From the NCBI RefSeq assembly GCF_019904135.1, contig NZ_JAIOGQ010000040.1:1-33054 (forward strand): a stretch of 33,054 bases of DNA. Reading direction: 5' to 3'. Below, piece after piece: positions 28,227 to 33,054 of this stretch. The stretch comes from Paenibacillus caui. Its GTDB lineage: Bacteria; Bacillota; Bacilli; Paenibacillales; Paenibacillaceae. The notes beneath the pieces are model-generated. The model worked only from the letters and a program-made list of their open reading frames with translations, was not told the DNA's origin and ran no database searches. Position 1 is the first letter of the stretch, and every line of letters begins with the position of its first letter. A program made the position numbers and the translations under genes.

Positions 28227-28727
28227 ATGCAGGAATTGAATGATCTCATTTCAGACCAATTATTTGCGCTGATTGGCGGATTGGCCTTATTGGTTGTTTG
28301 GCTGCTCATTTGGAATTTTGTGCAGGGAGCAAGGCTCAAAAGAATGCGCGGCAAATATGAAATGATGATGAAGGGAACAGGGGTAGAGGACCTGGAATCT
28401 TTGCTTGTTAATTTAAAGGTACAACTCGATGAGGTGGAGGACGAACATGCAAAGCAGCAGCGGCAACTGCAGCATCTGCAGACGATTATCCCTAAACAGA
28501 AAGCAAAAATAGGCATAAAGCGGTACAACGCTTATGCCGATCATGGAAGTGACCTCAGCTTTTCCGTAGCCATTGTTAATGATGCCAAAGATGGGGTAGT
28601 GATCACAGGTCTTTTTAATCGGGATGGCTCTTATGTTTATGCCAAACCTCTCCAGCAAGGAAACTCAACTTATTCGCTTTCTCCCGAGGAGCTGGAAGCC
28701 ATTAATCTGGCTGGACAAGAGTCGTAA
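28227..28727 (+). CDS. DUF4446 family membrane-anchored protein
   Basis: A 166-aa protein with one N-terminal membrane segment (FALIGGLALLVVWLLIWNF, about 12-30), then a charged coiled-coil region (about 45-95) and the family's conserved globular end: GIKRYNAYADHGSDLSFSVA, VVITGLFNRDGSYVYAKP and YSLSPEELEAI. It is common near the origin in Bacillota; its function is unknown. I choose the ATG at 28227, with AAGGAG 12 nt upstream, over the in-frame GTG at 28173, which has no site. Its last 26 nt overlap the 3' end of the convergent yyaC. Confidence 0.85.
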   Translation: MQELNDLISDQLFALIGGLALLVVWLLIWNFVQGARLKRMRGKYEMMMKGTGVEDLESLLVNLKVQLDEVEDEHAKQQRQLQHLQTIIPKQKAKIGIKRYNAYADHGSDLSFSVAIVNDAKDGVVITGLFNRDGSYVYAKPLQQGNSTYSLSPEELEAINLAGQES

Positions 28728-29307
28728 ACCCGCGTTTCCATTCTTTGATCGCTGAATAAAGGCTGCTGGCAATAATATCTGAGAGACGCATAACGAGACT
28801 AAGCCTTGTATTCTGAAGCACAAAGTATTCCATAAAGCCGCCGACATTGACGATGCCTGTGAGATGGATATCGCCGACCGGCGGCAGTTCTTTATTTACG
28901 CCTGCCCCCGGACGAAGCGGTCCCTGGACAATTTGAATGCAGCCAACGCTGGAAGATTGACCAAGGCAAGCATCAATACCGATAATAAAGGGATCCTCAA
29001 ATTTTTGATGAACTTGAGATAAGGTCTCCTGCAGGTTCATGGCATGAACCGGTTGTTCAAGCGTACCATATAAGTGAAAGAATGAATGGTCGAACTTAGA
29101 TAAGGCCGTACCCACAAGCGGTCCCAAACAGTCACCCGTCGAACGGTCCGTACCGATGCAAATAACGACGATGGGGCGATGGGAAGCCGTTTGAGAGAAA
29201 TGCAATAAAAGGCGATGAATCAGGGCAGAATGAATATCCGGCTCTGCATGGGGTATTTTTAAATAGGGGATCTCCTGCACTGTCGGTATAGGTTCTAATT
29301 GTGACAT
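28702..29307 (-). CDS. yyaC: Spore protease-like protein YyaC
   Basis: A 201-aa protein with IVVICIGTDRSTGDCLGPLVG (46-66) and DPFIIGIDACLGQSSSVG, landmarks of the YyaC family, which is related to the germination protease GPR fold. In B. subtilis yyaC is expressed in the forespore under sigma F; no clear forespore promoter could be picked here. Two adjacent ribosome-site motifs (GGAGAGGAG) precede the ATG. It lies on the strand opposite its neighbours and overlaps the DUF4446 gene tail-to-tail by 26 nt. Confidence 0.88.
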   Translation of the reverse strand: MSQLEPIPTVQEIPYLKIPHAEPDIHSALIHRLLLHFSQTASHRPIVVICIGTDRSTGDCLGPLVGTALSKFDHSFFHLYGTLEQPVHAMNLQETLSQVHQKFEDPFIIGIDACLGQSSSVGCIQIVQGPLRPGAGVNKELPPVGDIHLTGIVNVGGFMEYFVLQNTRLSLVMRLSDIIASSLYSAIKEWKRGFTTLVQPD

Positions 29308-29445
29308 GAAAGGCTCCTCTCCTTAACTGTGGAAGTCGTCATGAGCATGGACAAACGGATTTGCAAGCTTGGGTAGTAGTAGTTAGTATATGAAAAATGG
29401 ACAAATTTTATACTTGGAACTGGAAATAGAAGAGGGGGAGTCCAG

Positions 29446-29706
29446 ATGGAGGATTGGCTGGTTATGGCCTTCGATTCGACCCAGCATGCACTAAGGTCAG
29501 AAACGCTTATGGAATATTTGAATATCGAGTTCGACTTGTTTCCTACGCCGAAGACGATTACGGCAGGCTGCGCTTTATCTATTCAGTTTCCGCGAGAATA
29601 CTTGAATCAGGTTGCTGCAATGATTCATCAGGAGAAGGTCGAGATCAGAGGAATTTTTATAAGAAAAGACGACATCTATGAAGCAATCAGGCTGGAGGAG
29701 GTATAG
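29446..29706 (+). CDS. DUF3343 protein, possible sulfur/selenium carrier
   Basis: An 86-aa protein: WLVMAFDSTQHALRSETLM, TPKTITAGCALSIQFP with a single conserved-looking cysteine after TAG, then a C-terminal strand-helix. This matches DUF3343, described as a putative Se/S carrier-like family with the cysteine at the same place. GGGGAG lies 5 nt before the ATG. Its stop is 3 nt before the TTG of the MscS gene, and its 3' end holds that gene's ribosome site, so the two are coupled. A link with the cysteine desulfurase at 27002 is inference. Confidence 0.8.
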   Translation: MEDWLVMAFDSTQHALRSETLMEYLNIEFDLFPTPKTITAGCALSIQFPREYLNQVAAMIHQEKVEIRGIFIRKDDIYEAIRLEEV

Positions 29707-29709
29707 CTT

Positions 29710-30603
29710 TTGAATCGTTATTTGTTTGAAATCAGCAGTGCCCAGCAAGCCCTGGAAGAGGCGAAATCCTGGAATCAGCAAATGTGGGACAGAGTAACCG
29801 ATGCAACGATGTGGGGGCATATTCTGTTCTCCGGACTGCGTATCATTGTTATTTTGCTCCTGACAAGGTTGTTCGTCAGAGTCATATATAAGGTGATTGA
29901 CCGTTCTTTGCAGCGGCGTGAGAATAACCGGTTAAGCGTCAGTCCAAGACGTTTTGTGACGGTTGGAGAACTTCTGAAGAATGTAACTTCTATTGTAAGC
30001 AACTTTGTAATGATCATGCTTATTTTAAGCGAACTCGGTGTGAATCTGGCTCCGCTGATAGCCGGGGCGGGGGTGCTGGGACTGGCCATCGGTTTTGGTG
30101 CGCAGAGCCTGGTCAAGGATGTGATTACCGGCTTCTTTGTCATCCTGGAGGATCAGTTTGCGGTTGGAGATGTCATTCAGATTGCAAACGTTAAAGGAAC
30201 GGTTGAAATGATCGGACTTCGCTCCACTCGATTGATCAGCTGGACGGGAGAGGTACACATTATTCCTAACGGGATGATTACGAATGTAACCAACTTCTCC
30301 TTGAATAATTCTTTAGTTCTTGTCGACCTGCCTTTCAGCAATACGCGGAAGCTTGATGATGCCATTGATCTTCTCAAGGCGGCTATGGTTCAATTAAAAG
30401 AGGACAGCAACCTGCTGGAACAGGTTCCGAACGTAGTAGGGGTACAGTCCTTGACCACCAGCGAATACGTTGTTCGCATCACAGCGGAATGCCAGCCTGG
30501 GTCGAAAGCCGGTCTTGAGCGGGAAATTAAGGCTTACGCCAAGAACGCATTGGAGCAAGATGAGATTAGACGATCAGCCCAACCAGAGGGAGGAGCTTCA
30601 TAA
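29710..30603 (+). CDS. Small-conductance mechanosensitive channel, MscS family
   Basis: Opens under membrane tension to release solutes during hypo-osmotic shock. Three membrane helices are visible: about 37-57, 93-112 and the pore helix 114-143 with the Gly/Ala pattern LIAGAGVLGLAIGFGAQSLV. The family motif DVITGFFVILEDQFAVGD starts the beta domain, followed by a C-terminal alpha/beta domain. The length, 297 aa, is close to B. subtilis YkuT-type channels. The start is TTG with GGAGGAGG 7-8 nt upstream inside the preceding gene. Confidence 0.93.
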   Translation: MNRYLFEISSAQQALEEAKSWNQQMWDRVTDATMWGHILFSGLRIIVILLLTRLFVRVIYKVIDRSLQRRENNRLSVSPRRFVTVGELLKNVTSIVSNFVMIMLILSELGVNLAPLIAGAGVLGLAIGFGAQSLVKDVITGFFVILEDQFAVGDVIQIANVKGTVEMIGLRSTRLISWTGEVHIIPNGMITNVTNFSLNNSLVLVDLPFSNTRKLDDAIDLLKAAMVQLKEDSNLLEQVPNVVGVQSLTTSEYVVRITAECQPGSKAGLEREIKAYAKNALEQDEIRRSAQPEGGAS

Positions 30604-30632
30604 ATCGAGATTATCGCAAAATAGGGGGCTAC

Positions 30633-30863
30633 ATGATGGAACGGAAATCTTTTCAACTCGGGGATATTGTACAAATGAAAAAAAATCATCCATGCGGGAG
30701 CAATGAGATGGAAATTATTCGGATGGGCATGGATATTCGGATCAAATGTGTAGGATGCAAGCATAGCGTTCTGATCCCTCGGGCCAAATTTGAGAAAAAT
30801 ATGAAGAAAGTACTTCGTTCGGCAGCGACCGATCTAGAAAATGATAAGCCTAATGCTGAATAA
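30633..30863 (+). CDS. DUF951 family protein (YyzM-like)
   Basis: A 76-aa protein with FQLGDIVQMKKNHPCGSNEM and the pattern IKCVGCKHSVLIPRAKFEKN. The cysteines at 21, 39 and 42 could bind zinc. The family is widespread near the origin of Bacillota, including B. subtilis YyzM, with no known function. GGGGG lies 4 nt before a double ATG (30633 or 30636). It lies 29 nt downstream of the MscS gene and is probably cotranscribed. Confidence 0.85.
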   Translation: MMERKSFQLGDIVQMKKNHPCGSNEMEIIRMGMDIRIKCVGCKHSVLIPRAKFEKNMKKVLRSAATDLENDKPNAE

Positions 30864-30883
30864 ATTGTTTATTAATTTTATTG

Positions 30884-30912
30884 TTGCAAGTGTTATAAAT
30901 TTATGTTAAAAT
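30884..30912 (+). promoter_or_regulatory. Promoter of tRNA-Ser
   Basis: -35 TTGCAA (30884-30889), 17-nt spacer, -10 TAAAAT (30907-30912), 12 nt before the tRNA. Confidence 0.65.
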
Positions 30913-30924
30913 AAATAATGCTGC

Positions 30925-31015
30925 GGAAAGGTACCCAAGAGGTCCAAGGGGGCTGACTCGAAATCAGTTAGGCGTCGCAAGGCGTGCGTGGGTTCGAATC
31001 CCACTCTTTCCGCCA
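30925..31015 (+). tRNA. tRNA-Ser (anticodon CGA)
   Basis: A 91-nt class II tRNA with acceptor stem GGAAAGG / CTCTTTCC (one G.U), discriminator G and encoded CCA. The anticodon loop CTCGAAA lies between CTGA and TCAG, giving anticodon CGA (reads UCG). A long variable arm (GGCGTCGCAAGGCGTGC region) and T arm GGTTCGAATCC confirm serine. Confidence 0.96.
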
Positions 31016-31032
31016 TTACAATGAATGTATGA

Positions 31033-31070
31033 AGCTTTTGCATCTCAGGGAGAAGCAAGGGCTTTTTTTA
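31033..31070 (+). terminator. Terminator of tRNA-Ser
   Basis: A long stem (AGCTTTTGC-TCTC with GAGA-GCAAGGGCT, two G.U pairs and one A/A mismatch) closes a 3-nt loop, followed by TTTTTTTATTTTTT. Confidence 0.85.
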
Positions 31071-31093
31071 TTTTTTCGAAACATAAGAGAAGG

Positions 31094-31316
31094 AAAAGGG
31101 CCCCTTGCGGGACCCTAATCGACGGCGCTTTCTGATTGGAATTCTTGTCTCACAAAACTGGAACTTGGACAGCTGATCCAAAAGGGCCAGCCGCGCCGTA
31201 AAGTCTAAACTTTAGCGGTGATATCCTTATGATCCGTGTATTCGTGAATAAGACTCCTAACAGCAGTTATAAGCGGCTTGATCCAACGGAACCACACCTC
31301 TCTTGACTGCGCCGTC
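31094..31316 (-). ncRNA. Candidate structured non-coding RNA with terminator
   Basis: On the minus strand an 8-bp perfect closing helix (GACGGCGC at 31316-31309 with GCGCCGTC at 31128-31121) encloses about 180 nt. Nested helices pair 31282-31286 with 31136-31140, 31273-31278 with 31189-31194 and 31248-31252 with 31226-31230. A local hairpin is at 31165-31181. A terminator hairpin GGGTCCC-GCAA-GGGGCCC then TTTT (31115-31094) follows, and a promoter precedes it. I recognise no family; it shows no tmRNA, SRP, RNase P or T-box signature, while a 6S-like RNA cannot be excluded. A 49-codon frame (31205-31354) runs through the promoter without a ribosome site, so coding is unlikely. The remaining sequence at 31016-31378 holds only the tRNA terminator. 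Confidence 0.5.
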
Positions 31317-31318
31317 TG

Positions 31319-31347
31319 ATTATATAATGTCCGGCATGATGAAACAA
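31319..31347 (-). promoter_or_regulatory. Promoter of the candidate RNA
   Basis: Minus strand: -35 TTGTTT (31342-31347), 17-nt spacer, perfect -10 TATAAT (31319-31324). Transcription would begin near 31312-31314, at the 5' side of the closing helix. It begins 32 nt past the yjzC stop. Confidence 0.55.
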
Positions 31348-31378
31348 TATGCATGATTATAAAATTCGGATCAGGAAA

Positions 31379-31576
31379 TTAATGGACAAGTGCTTTTTCT
31401 GCTTTCTTCCATTTACGGTTCTTGTTTGTAGTGTCTGGGAAGGACTCGCCCTTCTTCAGCTTGATGCGTTTTGGGTTTTGAATTTGGGTATGGAAGCTTC
31501 GGGCCTCGCCGACTTCCGTGTAAATGCCATCATTGGGCGCTTTGTCTCCAGGCTCAAATTCCGTGCGTTCACCCAT
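31379..31576 (-). CDS. yjzC: YjzC family small protein
   Basis: A 65-aa basic protein: MGERTEFEPGDKAPNDGIY, a Gly/Glu turn, then KRIKLKKGESFPDTTNKNRK with W. The pattern F.PG..APN.G.Y.E.GE and KL..G..FP.T.N.NR.W is that of the YjzC family (unknown function, widespread in Bacillaceae and relatives). AAAGGAGA lies 8 nt before the ATG. It lies on the minus strand, head-on to replication, divergent from rpsF. A TTGACA on the minus strand (31659-31664) is a possible -35, but no matching -10 was found. Confidence 0.8.
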   Translation of the reverse strand: MGERTEFEPGDKAPNDGIYTEVGEARSFHTQIQNPKRIKLKKGESFPDTTNKNRKWKKAEKALVH

Positions 31577-31665
31577 CCGTATCGTCTCCTTTGCGGTTTA
31601 ATAATGGACTGCCTTTGTAGTTTGTTCCGGCTCAGCACAATTGATAAGAGGTCAATAATGTCAAC

Positions 31666-31694
31666 TTGCAACTTAGGCGCCAATTTGTTATATT
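31666..31694 (+). promoter_or_regulatory. Promoter of rpsF-ssb-rpsR
   Basis: -35 TTGCAA (31666-31671), 17-nt spacer, -10 TATATT (31689-31694). Transcription would start near 31701 at the leader hairpins. Confidence 0.65.
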
Positions 31695-31702
31695 ATTATG
31701 GT

Positions 31703-31750
31703 GCGAGTTTATGCTCGCTCCTTGCTCCCAAGCGATAGAGTTGGGGGCCG
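31703..31750 (+). promoter_or_regulatory. rpsF leader, candidate S6:S18 autoregulatory motif
   Basis: The hairpin GCGAG / CTCGC (31703-31718) is followed by CTCCCAA-loop-TTGGGGG (31725-31747), directly followed by CCG (31748-31750). A hairpin bordered by an exposed CCG upstream of rpsF is the hallmark of the S6:S18-binding mRNA element by which the ribosomal proteins limit their own synthesis. The outer helix was not clearly resolved. Confidence 0.5.
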
Positions 31751-31774
31751 TGAGTCCAAGAGGAGGTGAAAGAT

Positions 31775-32059
31775 ATGCGCAAATACGAAGTGATGTACAT
31801 TATTCGTCCAGACGTTGAGCAGGAAGCTGTTCAAGCAACTGTCGAAAAATTCCAAGGCATCATCCAAAACGGTGGGGAAATTACAAGCCACGAAGTTATG
31901 GGTAAACGCCGTCTTGCGTATGAGATCAACAAGTTACGTGAGGGAGTTTACGTGCTCGTAAACTTTACGGCAACTCCTGAAGTTGTTAACGAACTTGAGC
32001 GGATTTTGAAAATCTCTGATGAGATTATCCGTTATCTCATTACGAAAGACGTTGCTTAA
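31775..32059 (+). CDS. rpsF: 30S ribosomal protein S6
   Basis: A 94-aa protein starting MRKYEVMYIIRPDVEQEA, with VMGKRRLAYEINKLREGVYV and ending IIRYLITKDVA, typical S6. It binds 16S rRNA together with S18, encoded two genes later. AGGAGGTG lies 6 nt before the ATG at 31775; the in-frame GTG at 31766 lies within the ribosome site and is not the start. First gene of the rpsF-ssb-rpsR operon. Confidence 0.97.
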   Translation: MRKYEVMYIIRPDVEQEAVQATVEKFQGIIQNGGEITSHEVMGKRRLAYEINKLREGVYVLVNFTATPEVVNELERILKISDEIIRYLITKDVA

Positions 32060-32098
32060 TAGCGGGTTGTAAGGATTACCCAAAGGAGGGACCTCGGA

Positions 32099-32575
32099 TT
32101 GTTGAACCGTGTCATTCTAATCGGCCGGCTAACGCGGGATCCGGAGTTGCGTTATACGCCATCGGGCGTTGCGGTAACTCAGTTCACTCTTGCTGTGGAC
32201 AGACCCTTTACGTCACAAGGCGGAGAGCGGGAAGCGGATTTCATACCGGTCGTAACGTGGAGACAGCTGGCGGAGACCTGCGCCAATTACTTGCGCAAAG
32301 GTCGTTTGACTGCAGTGGAAGGACGCATACAAGTACGGAATTACGAAAATAACGAAGGTAAGCGTGTGTACGTGACCGAAGTAATTGCCGATAATGTCCG
32401 GTTCTTGGAGTCCAACCGCGAAAGCGGCGGTGGAGGCGGAGGAACGCAGCGGGAAGAAGCTTCCTTTGGAGGCGGAAACCGTAGCAACAACGGCGGCTAC
32501 TCACGCGGCAATCAGGATCCATTTTCCGACGATGGGAAGCCGATTGATATTTCGGATGATGATTTGCCATTTTAA
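32099..32575 (+). CDS. ssb: Single-stranded DNA-binding protein SSB
   Basis: Binds and protects single-stranded DNA in replication and repair. The OB fold starts [21 protein letters not shown] Gly/Asn-rich flexible linker (about 108-140) leads to the acidic tip DDDLPF that recruits partner proteins. At 158 aa it is normal for the family. It starts with TTG at 32099, followed by a second TTG coding Leu, with AAAGGAGG 10 nt upstream. It lies between rpsF and rpsR as in Bacillus. Confidence 0.97.
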   Translation: MLNRVILIGRLTRDPELRYTPSGVAVTQFTLAVDRPFTSQGGEREADFIPVVTWRQLAETCANYLRKGRLTAVEGRIQVRNYENNEGKRVYVTEVIADNVRFLESNRESGGGGGGTQREEASFGGGNRSNNGGYSRGNQDPFSDDGKPIDISDDDLPF

Positions 32576-32597
32576 CTTGGAAAGGACTGAATAGAAC

Positions 32598-32870
32598 ATG
32601 GCTTTTAAACAAAGAGAAGGCGGAGACAACGACAAAAGACCGGCACGCCGCGGCGGCCGCAACAAACGTCGTAAAGTATGCTTCTTCACTGTGAACAAAA
32701 TTACTCACATTGACTATAAAGATACGGAGCTGCTGAAGAAATTCATCAGCGAGCGCGGTAAAATTTTGCCTCGTCGTGTAACTGGCACCAGCGCCAAATA
32801 CCAACGCCTTTTGACGATCGCTATCAAGCGTTCCCGTCAAATCGCACTGCTTCCATACACAACTGAATAA
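32598..32870 (+). CDS. rpsR: 30S ribosomal protein S18
   Basis: A 90-aa basic protein. The N-terminal tail is rich in Arg and Gly ([15 protein letters not shown]), followed by the S18 core [20 protein letters not shown] and [20 protein letters not shown]. It forms a heterodimer with S6. GGAAAGGA precedes the ATG. Last gene of the operon, ending at a strong terminator. Confidence 0.98.
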   Translation: MAFKQREGGDNDKRPARRGGRNKRRKVCFFTVNKITHIDYKDTELLKKFISERGKILPRRVTGTSAKYQRLLTIAIKRSRQIALLPYTTE

Positions 32871-32888
32871 GTGATGTGAGAGCGGACC

Positions 32889-32924
32889 AAAGCCGATCGT
32901 GGGAAACCATGGTCGGCTTTTTTT
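32889..32924 (+). terminator. Terminator of the rpsF operon
   Basis: A 14-bp stem (AAAGCCGATCGTGG with CCATGGTCGGCTTT, two G.U pairs) closes a GAAA loop, followed by seven Ts. Confidence 0.95.
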
Positions 32925-32927
32925 ATA

Positions 32928-33054
32928 GTACGCCCAGCATGGGCGTCATCTACACGGTGAAAGTCCGGAATGGGGGCTGGCGAGCGCCTACCATTAGCCA
33001 AGGGTAAGGGTGTCCCATCGTGAGGTGGAATCTGAAGGAAGCCGGAGGCAAAAG
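32928..33054 (+). mobile_element. Group II intron, 5' end (truncated by the window)
   Basis: From GTACGCCCAGCATGGGC onward the sequence has the domain I pattern of bacterial group II introns: GGTGAAAGTCCGGAA, GGGGGCTGGCGAGCGCCTACC, TTAGCCAAGGGTAAGGGTGT and GGAATCTGAAGGAAGCCGGA. This is a family-recognition call from sequence alone. The intron would begin a few bases after the rpsR terminator stem, a site preference known for group IIC introns; its class is not determined here. The first bases GTACG depart from the usual GTGYG. The maturase and 3' end lie beyond 33054. Confidence 0.75.

Noticed and set aside
31205..31354. 49-codon minus-strand frame over the RNA candidate
   Set aside because: It begins upstream of the TATAAT box with no ribosome site; the promoter, helices and terminator explain the sequence better. 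A protein search could reopen this.
31349..31738. 129-codon plus-strand frame antisense to yjzC
   Set aside because: It is opposite a recognisable YjzC protein with a good ribosome site and runs into the rpsF leader; it has no family pattern of its own.

Overview
The window is the replication-origin region of an endospore-forming Bacillota chromosome, most likely a Paenibacillus or close relative. This rests on the partial 16S 5' end, the dnaA-dnaN-yaaA-recF-remB-gyrB block, rpmH-rnpA-yidC-jag-mnmE-mnmG-rsmG-noc-parA-parB, spore genes (yyaC, a YheC/D-type ATP-grasp protein), and gyrB and gyrA being separated rather than adjacent. The species cannot be fixed from the sequence alone.

Left arm (1-12.3 kb, mostly minus strand): the 5' end of a 16S rRNA gene with its leader and promoter, an HD-GYP c-di-GMP phosphodiesterase, gyrA, an opposing ATP-grasp gene, gyrB, remB, recF, yaaA, dnaN and dnaA. 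The dnaA-dnaN gap carries DnaA boxes, a DnaA-trio element and an AT-rich stretch, so it looks like the unwinding site. A second box cluster with a good dnaA promoter lies upstream of dnaA (12.45-12.78 kb).

Centre (12.8-17.1 kb): a gluconate module, gntR / gntP-gntK on the minus strand, sits between the dnaA-side boxes and a third small box group next to rpmH. In the Bacillus layout dnaA and rpmH are neighbours, so this operon appears to interrupt the origin region. Two near-identical GntR operators and cre-like sites are visible.

Right arm (17.1-33 kb, mostly plus strand): rpmH, rnpA, yidC, jag, mnmE, mnmG and rsmG (ribosome, membrane insertion, tRNA/rRNA modification), then noc, parA and parB with two parS sites (chromosome segregation and division control). 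Next come a cysteine desulfurase, a DUF4446 protein, yyaC, a DUF3343 protein, an MscS channel, a DUF951 protein and tRNA-Ser(CGA). A minus-strand segment at 31.1-31.35 kb looks like an unannotated structured RNA with its own promoter and terminator. It is followed by yjzC (minus) and the rpsF-ssb-rpsR operon with a candidate S6:S18-binding leader. The window ends inside the 5' domain of a group II intron lying a few bases after the rpsR terminator.

Most genes point away from the origin. The exceptions (ATP-grasp gene, gnt genes, yyaC, yjzC, the RNA candidate, and dnaA itself because unwinding lies beyond it) are head-on to replication.
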